A DNA stretch of 64,000 nt, from NCBI RefSeq assembly GCF_947387555.1, contig NZ_CANDNZ010000010.1, positions 1 through 64,000 on the forward strand. The letters are read 5' to 3'. The notes under the pieces were generated by a model. It was not told the DNA's origin. It made no database searches and worked only from the letters and a program-made list of their open reading frames with translations. Every line of letters starts with the position of its first letter. The stretch's first letter is position 1. The stretch comes from Thalassomonas sp. RHCl1 (GTDB lineage Bacteria; Pseudomonadota; Gammaproteobacteria; Enterobacterales; Alteromonadaceae). Below, piece after piece: positions 29,567 through 38,611 of this stretch. A program made the position numbers and the translations under genes.

Positions 29567-31222
29567 ATGAAATTTTCAAAAGTTGCGGCGGTAGTTGTTG
29601 CCGCGGTAGGGCTTTTAAGCGCCTGTAGTGACAACATCACCCCACAACAACAAAAAAGTGCCAGCTTATTACCCGAGTATCAGAATAAACTGGATATCTA
29701 CAAGACCGTTACCCTGGAAGCCGATCTCAGCCACTTATCTGCCAACCAGAAGCAGATGCTGTCTTTGTTAATTGACGCCTCTAAAATCATGGATGAGCTT
29801 TTCTGGCAGCAGGCTTACGGACAAGACAAGGAAGCCTTCCTTGCCGGCATCAAAGATGAAAAAACCCGCCGCTTTGCACAAATCAATTATGGCCCCTGGG
29901 ATCGCCTCAACGGCGACAAACCTTTTATGGCCAATACCGCAGAAAAAGCCCTGGGCGCACAATTTTATCCTCAGGATATCAGCAAGAGCGAACTGGAAAG
30001 TGCCGGTTTAAAAGATGAAAAAGGCCTGTACTCTTTGATCCGCCGTGATAGCAAGGGCCAACTTACTGCCATCAGCTATTCCGAAGCCTATGCCGACGAA
30101 CTTAACCGCGCAGGGGCTATTTTAGAAGAAGCCGCCACCCTGGCCGAAGATAAAGAATTTGCCAATTACCTGCGTATGAGGGCCAAGGCGCTGCGCAGCG
30201 ACAACTACCAGCCATCCGATTTTGCCTGGATGGACATGAAAAATAATCCTATCGATGTCGTGATAGGACCCATTGAAACCTATGAAGATCAGATGTACGG
30301 TTACCGCGCCGCTTTTGAGTCCTACGTCTTGATCAAAGATCAAAGCTGGAGTGAAAAGCTGGCCAAATTCGCTTCACACCTGCCGGCGCTGCAAAAAGGT
30401 TTACCTGTCTCGAAAAAATACAAACAGGAAATGCCGGGCTCGGATGCCGATCTTAACGCCTATGATGTCATTTATTATGCCGGACACTCTAATGCCGGCG
30501 GTAAAACCATCGCCATCAACCTGCCCAACGACGAGCAGGTACAGCTGGAGAAAGGCACCCGACGCCTGCAGTTAAAAAATGCCATGCGCGCCAAGTTTGA
30601 CGCTATTATGGGCCCTATCGCCGAAACCCTGATAGTACCCGAGCAGCGCAGCAATGTGACCTTTACCGCTTTCTTCGCCAATACTATGTTCCACGAGGTT
30701 GCCCATGGCCTGGGCATTAAAAATACCGTCAATGATAAAGGCACGGTTCGCCAGGCCCTGAAAGAACATGCCTCGGCATTGGAAGAAGGCAAAGCCGATA
30801 TCCTCGGCCTTTATATGGTCAGACAACTGTTAGAGAATGGTGCCATCACCGAAGGCACCCTGGAAGAGTACTACACCACCTTCCTCGCGGGTATCTTCCG
30901 CTCGGTGAGATTTGGCGCCAGCTCCGCCCATGGTAAAGCGAATATGGTGCGCTTTAATTACTTTAAAGAACAAGGAGCTTTTGACCGCAACGAGCAGGGC
31001 TTGTACCGGGTCAACATGGAGAAAATGACCGCAGCGATCAACTCCTTATCAGAGCTGATCCTCACCATACAAGGTGACGGCGATTACCTGGGCGTAGATA
31101 AGCTGGTAAAAGAGCAAGGTATTATTAACCCTGTGCTGGCGGGCGACCTGGCCCGTTTAGAAGCTGCCAGTATCCCGGTTGATATTGTTTTCAATCAAGG
31201 AAAACAAGTACTTGGCCTTTAA
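29567..31222 (+). CDS. M49-like (dipeptidyl peptidase III-type) zinc hydrolase lipoprotein
   Basis: A 551-aa predicted lipoprotein: lipobox LLSAC with Cys20 and Ser at +2. The zinc site reads HEVAHG (His376, Glu377, His380) with a downstream EEGKAD (third ligand probably Glu407), as in M49/DPP III-like Zn-dependent hydrolases. The motif is the pentapeptide HExxH rather than the hexapeptide HELLGH of classical DPP III, a variant known in some bacterial M49 enzymes. The ATG at 29567 is chosen because AGGA lies 7 nt upstream; another ATG at 29558 overlaps that site. Exopeptidase activity on short peptides is inferred. Monocistronic with a terminator. Confidence 0.8.
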   Translation: MKFSKVAAVVVAAVGLLSACSDNITPQQQKSASLLPEYQNKLDIYKTVTLEADLSHLSANQKQMLSLLIDASKIMDELFWQQAYGQDKEAFLAGIKDEKTRRFAQINYGPWDRLNGDKPFMANTAEKALGAQFYPQDISKSELESAGLKDEKGLYSLIRRDSKGQLTAISYSEAYADELNRAGAILEEAATLAEDKEFANYLRMRAKALRSDNYQPSDFAWMDMKNNPIDVVIGPIETYEDQMYGYRAAFESYVLIKDQSWSEKLAKFASHLPALQKGLPVSKKYKQEMPGSDADLNAYDVIYYAGHSNAGGKTIAINLPNDEQVQLEKGTRRLQLKNAMRAKFDAIMGPIAETLIVPEQRSNVTFTAFFANTMFHEVAHGLGIKNTVNDKGTVRQALKEHASALEEGKADILGLYMVRQLLENGAITEGTLEEYYTTFLAGIFRSVRFGASSAHGKANMVRFNYFKEQGAFDRNEQGLYRVNMEKMTAAINSLSELILTIQGDGDYLGVDKLVKEQGIINPVLAGDLARLEAASIPVDIVFNQGKQVLGL

Positions 31223-31241
31223 GCTAAGCAACCTTTAGTAA

Positions 31242-31276
31242 CAGCCACCACAAACCTTTGTGGTGGCTGACTTTTA
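31242..31276 (+). terminator. Terminator of the M49-like gene
   Basis: An 11-bp perfect stem (cagccaccaca / tgtggtggctg) with a 6-nt loop is followed by ACTTTTAT, 20 bp after the stop codon. Confidence 0.8.
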
Positions 31277-31408
31277 TCTCCCCCTGCGCTAGCCACATTT
31301 GCCCGCCGGATAAAAATATTTGCCGATATCTCCAATAAGCCATTGATTTTAACCGCTCATTGTTTATAAAGTAACCAAGAGTCCTCACCTACAGTCCAGG
31401 GATTAACC

Positions 31409-33010
31409 GTGAAAACATATGATTTCATCATAGTCGGCGCAGGATCAGCCGGGTGCGTATTAGCCGAGCGCTTATCCGCCTGCGGTAAATACAAGGTTTG
31501 CCTGCTCGAAGCTGGCCCAAAAGATAACCACTGGAGCATCCACCTGCCCATAGGCGTCATTGGCCTGATGACCAACCGGGCCTTGAACTGGCAATACAAA
31601 TCCGAACGCGAAGCTACTTTAAACCAGCGCCGGGTCTTCAACCCCAGGGGAAAAACCCTCGGCGGCAGCAGCTCCATCAACGCCATGTTATATATCCGGG
31701 GACAAAAGCAAGATTACGACCACTGGGCCGAGCTGGGTAACAACGGTTGGGGATATGACGATGTGCTGCCGTATTTTAAAGCCATGCAACACCAGGAGCG
31801 GGGCCAGGACGACTATCACGGCACCGGCGGACCGCTCAATGTTGCCGACTCACGTTCAAAGCTGCCGGTCAACGATGATTTTATCCTGGCGGCGCAACAG
31901 GCAGGGTTCCCCCTCAACACCGACTTTAACGGCCCGAGCCAGGAAGGCATAGGGTATTACCAGGTCACGCAAAAAAACGGCTACCGCTGCAGCGCCGCTA
32001 CCGCCTTCCTCACCCCCCACCTGAAACGGAAAAACCTGACGGTATTAACCAATGTCCAGGTAGAAAAACTGCAGTTATCGGGCAAACAGATCACCGGGCT
32101 CAGCTATTTATCCAAGGGCAGACGCTACCGGCTCAGGGCAGAAAAAGAAGTCATTTTAAGCGCCGGGGCCTTTAACTCGCCGCAACTCTTGATGTTATCC
32201 GGCATAGGGCCAGAAAATGAGCTGAAACAGCATAATATCGAAGTCAAACATGCCCTTGAAGGGGTCGGGCAAAACCTGCAAGACCATGTTGATGTCCTGG
32301 TGGTCAACCGCCACAACCGCTATGACTTGCTCTCTTTCCGGCCCGGAGCCATCTTGTGGGCCATCAAGGAAAGCTGGAAATTTATCACCAAGCGCAGCGG
32401 GTTATTGACTTCTTCGGTGTGCGAATCCGGCGGTTTTATCAAATCCCACCCCAATGTCTCCCGTCCCGACCTGCAGTTTCATTTTATCCCCGGGGCCATG
32501 GATGATCATGGCCGCAACAGCAAGATGCTCTTTAACTACGGCATTGCCCTGCATGTGTGTTTATTAAGACCAAAAAGCCGCGGTAAGGTCAGTTTATTCG
32601 GCAACAAGGCTTACCTGCACCCCAGGATTGAACTGAAGATGCTCGATGACCATGACGACCTCGAAAAAATGACGGCAGCGGTAAAAATTGCCCGCGAAGT
32701 CCTGGATCAGTCTCCCTTGAGCGACAATAACGGCCAGGAACTCATTCCCGGCAGTCACTGCCAAAGTGATGATGATATCAAGGCTTTTTTACAACAAAAA
32801 GCCAATACCATTTATCATCCTGTGGGCACCTGTAAAATGGGCCAGGATGAGCTGGCCGTGGTCGATGCTTCATTAAAAGTACATGGTTTACAAGGACTAA
32901 GGGTTGTTGATGCCTCAATTATGCCCACCATTATCAGCGGCAATACCAACGCGCCAACCATGATGATCGCAGCAAAGGCGGCAGATATGATCCTTGAAAC
33001 TTATTCGTAA
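31409..33010 (+). CDS. GMC family FAD-dependent oxidoreductase
   Basis: A 533-aa flavoenzyme of the glucose-methanol-choline family, choline-dehydrogenase/AlkJ-like, oxidising an alcohol to an aldehyde. The N-terminal dinucleotide site is [20 protein letters not shown] signature 1 is [19 protein letters not shown], signature 2 is [16 protein letters not shown], and the C-terminal active-site His is in HPVGTCKMG. There is no signal peptide, so it is cytoplasmic or peripherally membrane-bound. The start codon is GTG at 31409 with AGGG 8 nt upstream. No betaine genes are adjacent, so a specific substrate cannot be named. Confidence 0.88.
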   Translation: MKTYDFIIVGAGSAGCVLAERLSACGKYKVCLLEAGPKDNHWSIHLPIGVIGLMTNRALNWQYKSEREATLNQRRVFNPRGKTLGGSSSINAMLYIRGQKQDYDHWAELGNNGWGYDDVLPYFKAMQHQERGQDDYHGTGGPLNVADSRSKLPVNDDFILAAQQAGFPLNTDFNGPSQEGIGYYQVTQKNGYRCSAATAFLTPHLKRKNLTVLTNVQVEKLQLSGKQITGLSYLSKGRRYRLRAEKEVILSAGAFNSPQLLMLSGIGPENELKQHNIEVKHALEGVGQNLQDHVDVLVVNRHNRYDLLSFRPGAILWAIKESWKFITKRSGLLTSSVCESGGFIKSHPNVSRPDLQFHFIPGAMDDHGRNSKMLFNYGIALHVCLLRPKSRGKVSLFGNKAYLHPRIELKMLDDHDDLEKMTAAVKIAREVLDQSPLSDNNGQELIPGSHCQSDDDIKAFLQQKANTIYHPVGTCKMGQDELAVVDASLKVHGLQGLRVVDASIMPTIISGNTNAPTMMIAAKAADMILETYS

Positions 33011-33100
33011 TAAACAACAGGCGGTATTAATAAGACTGAAAGTTATCTTCACCAAACCGGGTCAATCTGGATACGAATCAATCAGAGCCCGAACCATAAG

Positions 33101-33577
33101 ATGATAAAAAACCTACTTTTCCTTATTTTCACCTTTTCCATGGCAACTTTTTCCCAGGCTGGCGAACTTGCTCCGCCCTGGCAATTAACCACCCAGGACG
33201 GAAAAGCTATCTCCCTTGAACAATATAAAAACAAGCCGGTTATCCTGCACTTTTGGGCAACCTGGTGCCCTTATTGTAAGAGGTTGCAACCTAAACTGAG
33301 CGAGTTGCAAAAGAAATACCAGGCAAGCGGGATAGAAATCCTTGCTATCAGCTTTAACGAGGATGAAGGCGCCAAACCACAAGATGAGATTTATGCCCGG
33401 GGATATGACTTTATCACCGCGGTACGGGGTGAGGCGGTCGCCAGCTTATATGGGGTAAGGGGCACACCAACGACCTTTTTTATCAAGCGATCGGGGGAAG
33501 TTATTTATCGCAGCAGCAGCTCAGATATTACCAATCCCAAGCTTGAGCTGGCAGTTCAGGAAATCGTAAAAAACTAA
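33101..33577 (+). CDS. TlpA-like periplasmic thioredoxin-fold protein
   Basis: A 158-aa exported protein with a signal peptide (cleavage near SQAGE) and a thioredoxin-fold domain of the TlpA/ResA type. The redox motif is WATWCPYCKRL (about residues 53-63) and the cis-Pro loop is GVRGTPTTFF. It probably reduces disulfides or supports cytochrome c maturation, receiving electrons from a DsbD/CcdA-type protein encoded elsewhere. It lies 90 bp after the GMC gene on the same strand and may be co-transcribed. Confidence 0.87.
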   Translation: MIKNLLFLIFTFSMATFSQAGELAPPWQLTTQDGKAISLEQYKNKPVILHFWATWCPYCKRLQPKLSELQKKYQASGIEILAISFNEDEGAKPQDEIYARGYDFITAVRGEAVASLYGVRGTPTTFFIKRSGEVIYRSSSSDITNPKLELAVQEIVKN

Positions 33578-33654
33578 TCCTCTGCTACTGTCAGCCAATA
33601 AACCCTATCCTATATTTTCCATTTCAGGATAACAGCTGCAATACCGCCAAGCAT

Positions 33655-33685
33655 AAAAAAGGGAAGCTGTTGCTTCCCTTTTTTT
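33655..33685. terminator. Bidirectional terminator
   Basis: A run of A, stem gggaagc-tgtt-gcttccc, and a run of T between two convergent genes. It can serve both the TlpA-like gene (plus) and the acyl-CoA dehydrogenase (minus). Confidence 0.9.
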
Positions 33686-33709
33686 ATCATTAGATATTAT
33701 TAACGAAAA

Positions 33710-35506
33710 TTAAAAAGCAAACTCATCTTCCGTTAATGCCATCATGCTGTCGGCGCCGTTGGCCAAACAGCTGGCATGTCCCTGTGCACGCGGTAAGATG
33801 CGTTGGAAGTAGAAACGGGCAGTTTTAATCTTCGCCTGGTAGAAGTCCTTGTCATCATCGCTTGCTTTAAGTTTTTCCAGGGCTTTTTCCGCCATTTGTC
33901 CCCAGAAATAAGCCAGGGTGAAATACCCGGAAAACATCAGGTAGTCCACAGATGCCGCACCGATTTCATCGGCATTGGCCATGGCTTTCTTACCGACAGC
34001 TCCAGTAATTTCCTGCAATTGGGCAGCGTAAGCCATAATAGGCTTGATAAACTCAGCCATATCGGCATCGGTAGCGTTTCGCTGACAAAACTCAGTAATA
34101 TCCTGAGCAAAAGGTTTCAGGATCTCCCCTTGGGTGCCTAAGACTTTACGCGCCAGTAAGTCTAACGCCTGCACCCCGGTAGTACCTTCATACAAACAGC
34201 TGATCTTGGTATCGCGCATCAACTGCTCCATACCCCATTCTTTAATGAAGCCGTGGCCGCCAAAGACTTGTACGCCGTGACTGGTACACTCCAGGCCGGT
34301 TTCCGTTAAGAAGGCTTTGGCAATCGGGGTTAACAGCGCCAGTTTTGACTCGGCTACCGCCCTGACTTCAGGATCTTTTTCCGCATGGCAAATATCCACC
34401 AGCTGAGATAAATAACCGTTTAACGCCCGTCCGCCTTCGGCAATGGACTTTTGCGTCAATAACATACGGCGCACATCCGGATGAACAATAATGGCATCCG
34501 CCGGGCCGTCAGGGTTTTTCACACCGCTAAGAGAACGCATCTGCAGCCGGTCTTTGGCATAAGCCAACGCCCCCTGGAAAGACGCTTCTGCCGCGGCAAC
34601 ACCTTCATTGGCCACACCCAGGCGGGCGGCATTCATAAAGGTAAACATGCAGTGTAATCCGCGGTTCGGGGCACCGATCAAGTAACCTTTGGCGCCGTCG
34701 AAGTTAATGACACAAGTGGCATTGGCATTAATGCCCATCTTATGCTCGATAGACCCACAGCTGACACCATTGTTCTCGCCGACACTGCCGTCTTCGTTGA
34801 TCGCCAGTTTAGGCACAACAAACAAAGAAATACCTTTGCTGCCTTCAGGTGCACCGGGCAGTCTGGCAATCACGATATGGATAATATTTTCAGACAAGTC
34901 ATGCTCACCGGCAGAAATAAAGATTTTAGTACCGGTTAAGGAATAGCTGCCATCGTCATTTGGCTCCGCTTTAGTGCGCAACATGCCCAGGTCGGTACCG
35001 CAGTGAGGTTCCGTCAGACACATGGTGCCGGTCCAGCGCCCTTCTACCAGATTTGGCATAAAGGTTTGTTTTTGTTCATCGGTGCCGTGGGCCTCAAGTG
35101 TTGCCAACGCGCCGTGGCTTAAACCCGGATACATGGCAAAACTGTGGTTGGCAGAGGAAAGCAGCTCACCGATAGTGGTATTGAGGGAATGAGGCAAGCC
35201 CTGACCGCCGAACTCCTCAGACTGGGACAAGGTCGGCCAACCGCCATCAACATATTGTTGGTAAGCGTCTTTAAAACCATCCGGCGTGGTCACCGCACCG
35301 TCTTTCCAGGTACAGCCTTGCTCATCGCCGATTTGGTTGAGCGGTGCAATCACCTGCTCGGTAAACTTACTGGCTTCCGCCAGGATGGCATCGATCATTT
35401 CAATGCTGGCATCCTGGTAGCCTAAATGCTGGTAATGGGTTTCGCAGTCTAACAACTCCTGCATAACAAACTTAATATCACGGATAGGCGCTTTATATTC
35501 AGGCAT
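33710..35506 (-). CDS. Acyl-CoA dehydrogenase (long, DmdC/PA0506-like subfamily)
   Basis: A 598-aa flavoprotein. The N-terminal and middle acyl-CoA dehydrogenase domains carry CLTEPHCGTDLG and GTKIFISAGEHD. The catalytic glutamate is expected in CLYEGTTGVQALDLL. An extra C-terminal domain of about 120 residues is typical of the large subfamily often annotated as DmdC (3-methylmercaptopropionyl-CoA dehydrogenase) but that also includes fatty acyl-CoA dehydrogenases of beta-oxidation. A FadR-like operator just after its predicted promoter favours fatty acid degradation. Monocistronic; GGAGAG precedes the ATG. Confidence 0.9.
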   Translation of the reverse strand: MPEYKAPIRDIKFVMQELLDCETHYQHLGYQDASIEMIDAILAEASKFTEQVIAPLNQIGDEQGCTWKDGAVTTPDGFKDAYQQYVDGGWPTLSQSEEFGGQGLPHSLNTTIGELLSSANHSFAMYPGLSHGALATLEAHGTDEQKQTFMPNLVEGRWTGTMCLTEPHCGTDLGMLRTKAEPNDDGSYSLTGTKIFISAGEHDLSENIIHIVIARLPGAPEGSKGISLFVVPKLAINEDGSVGENNGVSCGSIEHKMGINANATCVINFDGAKGYLIGAPNRGLHCMFTFMNAARLGVANEGVAAAEASFQGALAYAKDRLQMRSLSGVKNPDGPADAIIVHPDVRRMLLTQKSIAEGGRALNGYLSQLVDICHAEKDPEVRAVAESKLALLTPIAKAFLTETGLECTSHGVQVFGGHGFIKEWGMEQLMRDTKISCLYEGTTGVQALDLLARKVLGTQGEILKPFAQDITEFCQRNATDADMAEFIKPIMAYAAQLQEITGAVGKKAMANADEIGAASVDYLMFSGYFTLAYFWGQMAEKALEKLKASDDDKDFYQAKIKTARFYFQRILPRAQGHASCLANGADSMMALTEDEFAF

Positions 35507-35555
35507 TTAATCTCTCCAACCATTAACTTTTAACGTTTTGTGCCAACCAACTGGT

Positions 35556-35572
35556 AAGTGGTCTGACTTGTT
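35556..35572. promoter_or_regulatory. Candidate FadR operator
   Basis: AAGTGGTCTGACTTGTT matches the gammaproteobacterial FadR operator consensus A-R-C-T-G-G-T-C-N-G-A-C-N-T-G-T-T at all defined positions except the third. It lies 50 bp upstream of the acyl-CoA dehydrogenase start and just downstream of its predicted -10, a repressing position. Confidence 0.6.
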
Positions 35573-35582
35573 ATTTGACTAG

Positions 35583-35611
35583 ATTAAATCATGTTATCCA
35601 TAATTTGAAAA
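35583..35611 (-). promoter_or_regulatory. Predicted promoter of the acyl-CoA dehydrogenase gene
   Basis: Minus-strand TTTTCA (35611-35606), 17 nt, TTTAAT (35588-35583). The transcription start would fall about 7 nt later, placing the FadR-like site at roughly +5 to +21. Confidence 0.45.
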
Positions 35612-35780
35612 GCATAAAGTGCAGCTGATTATTTTTTTACCACTAAAACAAACAATTCCATAACAGCGCCGGATATTGCGCTGTTATTTATTTCACCTTG
35701 CCTGGTATGCATTTCAACGCATCCGTCCCCTGCTTACTTGTACCTTGGCCGCGACTGACATAGAATCGGGCCTAAGCTGT

Positions 35781-35803
35781 CTTGTTAACTATGTGTGAAC
35801 AAG
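35781..35803. promoter_or_regulatory. Imperfect palindrome upstream of the M3 peptidase gene
   Basis: Arms cttgttaac and gtgaacaag match at 8 of 9 positions around a 5-nt centre, about 53 bp before the start codon. It may be an operator; the regulator is unknown. Confidence 0.3.
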
Positions 35804-35855
35804 GTGAAAAGTATTTTAGGTTATTTATAAGACAATAATATTTCGGGGAATTTTA

Positions 35856-38006
35856 ATGAAAACTCGTGTTTTAGCGCCGATAGCCCTGGCTATCGCACTT
35901 GCCGGCTGTCAGTCAGACAACGCCAGTCAGGTGCAGGCTCCACTTGCAGCAGAGCAAAATATCAATATGGACAATCCGTTTTTCAGTGACTTTACTACAC
36001 CATACGGCATCCCTCCTTTTGAAAAAATTAAGAAAAGCCATTATTTACCGGCGTTTGAGCACGGCATTACCCTCAGCCGTAATGAAATCAATGCCATCGC
36101 CAACAACAGCGCTGCCCCGACCTTCGAAAACACAGTAGAAGCAATGGAGAAAGCCGGTGACTTTTTAAACACAGTCAGCAATGTCTTTTACGGCTTAACC
36201 GGCTCTATGTCCGATGCTGAAATGCGCGCCATCAACAAGGAAATCTCCCCTAAACTATCTGCACTAGGCGATGATATCAGCCTTAACCCGGCGCTTTTTC
36301 AGCGGGTTAAAGCCGTTTATCAGCAAAAAGATCAGTTAAACCTTAGAGCCGATCAAAAAACCTTATTGGAAACCACCTATAAAGGCTTTATCCGCGGCGG
36401 CGCCAACTTAAATGAAGCAGATAAAAATACCCTGCGTCAGTTAAACGAAAAACTCAGCAAACTATCGCTAAAATTTGGCGAAAACCTGCTGCACGAAACC
36501 AACAGTTTTGAGATGGTTGTCGATAACAAGGCCGACCTGGACGGTTTACCCGAAGATATCATCGCTGCCGCAGCCGTGACCGCTACCGAAAGGGGCCATG
36601 ACGGCAAATGGGTGTTCACCACCCACAGACCCAGTAAAAACCCGTTTTTAACTTATTCTACCAACCGTAAGTTGCGGGAAACCATCTACAAGGGTTATAC
36701 CGAGCGCGGCAATAACGATGATGAATACGATAACAAAAAAATTGCCTCCGAGCTTGCCAGCCTGAGATATCAAAAAGCCAAATTGCTCGGTTATAAAACC
36801 CATGCAAACTTCGTGTTAGACAATGCTACCGCGAAAACACCGGAAAATGTCTTTAAGCTGCTGGATCAAGTCTGGCCCGCCGCGTTAAAGCAGGCGAAGC
36901 TGGAAGCGGCGGATATGCAAAAAATGATCGACGCCGAAGGCGGCAATTTTGAGCTGGCGGCCTGGGACTGGTGGTATTATGCCGAGAAAATCCGTAAAGC
37001 ACGTTACGATCTGGACGCTGCGGCAACTAAGCCTTATTTCTCGCTTGAGTCCACCTTAAAAGGGGTCTTCTTTACCGCCGAGAAACTTTGGGGCGTTACC
37101 TTTAAAGAAAGAAGCGACCTGCCCAAATACCATGAAGATGTCCGCACTTTTGAAGTCTACGATAAAGACGGCAGTTATGTCGGCATCTTTATGACAGATC
37201 ACTTTGTCCGTGAAAGCAAGCGCGGCGGCGCCTGGATGAGCAGTTTCCGCAAGCAATACCGCATGTACGGCGAAGACGTGACGCCAATCATCTATAACGT
37301 CTTAAACTATCCGCGCCCGGTAGGCGATAAGCCGACCCTGCTGACCTTTGACCAGGCATCTACCCTGTTCCACGAATTTGGCCATGCCATCCAGGGTCTG
37401 CTTTCCGACGGTTATTACCGCTCGCAAACCGGCACTGCCCTGCCGCGGGATTATGTTGAATATCCTTCCCAGGTCATGGAAAACTGGATGACAGAGCCTG
37501 AAGTACTGTCAAACTTTGCCCGCCACTATCAAACCGGTGAAGTCATTCCTATGGAGCTGGTAGACAAAATCCAGGCCGCAGGTAAATTTAACCAAGGCTT
37601 TGCCACCACAGAATATCTGGCCGCTGCCCTGCTGGATATGAACTGGCACACCCTGGAAACCGCCGAGTTACAGGACGCCGCCAAGTTTGAAAAAGATATC
37701 ATCAGCAAAATCGGCCTGATCGATACCATAGCGCCGCGTTACCGCACCGGTTATTTCTCCCATATCTTCGCCGGCGGCTACTCATCCGGTTATTACGGCT
37801 ACCTGTGGTCAAACACCTATGATGCCGATACCTGGTTAGCGTTTAAGGAAAACGGTATCTTCGACCATACTACCGCTGAATTGTACCGCAAGCATGTACT
37901 GGAAACCGGGGGTAAAGAAGATCCGGCCATGATGTATCGCCGCTTCCGCGGACAAGATCCTAAAGTTGAACCACTGCTGGAGCGTCGTGGTTTAACCGGT
38001 AAGTAA
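35856..38006 (+). CDS. dcp: M3 family oligopeptidase / peptidyl-dipeptidase Dcp-like lipoprotein
   Basis: A 716-aa zinc metallopeptidase with the M3 site HEFGHAIQG (His506, Glu507, His510) and third ligand Glu535 in DYVEYPSQ. The overall layout is that of peptidyl-dipeptidase Dcp, which removes C-terminal dipeptides. Unlike E. coli Dcp it begins with a lipobox (LALAGC, Cys18, Gln at +2), so it is probably anchored in the outer membrane facing the periplasm. GGGGA precedes the ATG. The gene stands alone with a terminator. Confidence 0.9.
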   Translation: MKTRVLAPIALAIALAGCQSDNASQVQAPLAAEQNINMDNPFFSDFTTPYGIPPFEKIKKSHYLPAFEHGITLSRNEINAIANNSAAPTFENTVEAMEKAGDFLNTVSNVFYGLTGSMSDAEMRAINKEISPKLSALGDDISLNPALFQRVKAVYQQKDQLNLRADQKTLLETTYKGFIRGGANLNEADKNTLRQLNEKLSKLSLKFGENLLHETNSFEMVVDNKADLDGLPEDIIAAAAVTATERGHDGKWVFTTHRPSKNPFLTYSTNRKLRETIYKGYTERGNNDDEYDNKKIASELASLRYQKAKLLGYKTHANFVLDNATAKTPENVFKLLDQVWPAALKQAKLEAADMQKMIDAEGGNFELAAWDWWYYAEKIRKARYDLDAAATKPYFSLESTLKGVFFTAEKLWGVTFKERSDLPKYHEDVRTFEVYDKDGSYVGIFMTDHFVRESKRGGAWMSSFRKQYRMYGEDVTPIIYNVLNYPRPVGDKPTLLTFDQASTLFHEFGHAIQGLLSDGYYRSQTGTALPRDYVEYPSQVMENWMTEPEVLSNFARHYQTGEVIPMELVDKIQAAGKFNQGFATTEYLAAALLDMNWHTLETAELQDAAKFEKDIISKIGLIDTIAPRYRTGYFSHIFAGGYSSGYYGYLWSNTYDADTWLAFKENGIFDHTTAELYRKHVLETGGKEDPAMMYRRFRGQDPKVEPLLERRGLTGK

Positions 38007-38027
38007 TTACTGGTTAACGACTAAAAA

Positions 38028-38058
38028 CAAAAAAAGCCCTGTTTAACAGGGCTTTTTT
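38028..38058. terminator. Bidirectional terminator after dcp
   Basis: An A run, stem gccctgt-tta-acagggc, and a T run, between the dcp stop codon and the convergent DUF3010 gene. Confidence 0.92.
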
Positions 38059-38118
38059 ATTAGTTTCAGTTTATCGCTGAAATATTCAGTGACCGAAATA
38101 AGTGTCTTTAACCTGGTA

Positions 38119-38547
38119 TTAAACTTGGCCTAACATATAAGCAAACACTGCTGAAAAGGCCGTTTCCTGATAGTTTCTTAAACCGGTATCGCGAAAATCA
38201 ATATCTATCTGGCTTTTTTGCAGCGCAGTCTTGATAAAGCTGCCGGAAAGAATTTCCACCTCAAGATCATCAATTAACTGGATGGCCGCTTCAAGTTTAA
38301 AACCCACCGGACCGCCGGCAAATTTTCCTTTAACGGCGCGGCCTTTAATCACCACCTTGTCAACATGATAATCGGCCATCAACTTAGCAAAAGTAAACTG
38401 AAATTTTTTCACTTGCTCGGCATCGGCGGCATCTTCGATACTGACCTTTTGCACCCTGACTTTCGGAATATCAAATAACCCGTTTTGTAATGACATAATA
38501 CAGACAATTGCATCATTACCTTTTAATTCAACACCACATACTTTCAT
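38119..38547 (-). CDS. DUF3010 family protein
   Basis: A 142-aa protein starting MKVCGVELKGNDAIVC. The frame runs on upstream to 38733, but that part overlaps the chemotaxis gene in another frame and reads as noise. The ATG at 38547 has GAGG 8 nt upstream and gives the family N terminus. DUF3010 proteins are small, cytoplasmic, found in gammaproteobacteria, and have no established function; the KGNDAIVCIM start and YHVDKVVIKGR segment suggest an RNase H-like fold (inference). It lies 64 bp after the chemotaxis receptor gene and may be co-transcribed. Confidence 0.8.
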   Translation of the reverse strand: MKVCGVELKGNDAIVCIMSLQNGLFDIPKVRVQKVSIEDAADAEQVKKFQFTFAKLMADYHVDKVVIKGRAVKGKFAGGPVGFKLEAAIQLIDDLEVEILSGSFIKTALQKSQIDIDFRDTGLRNYQETAFSAVFAYMLGQV

Positions 38548-38611
38548 GGAAAAAACCTCATTATTTTTGCGGCGGCTAGTATAAAGGGGCAACCGGCGAA
38601 TAGCAAAGTTA

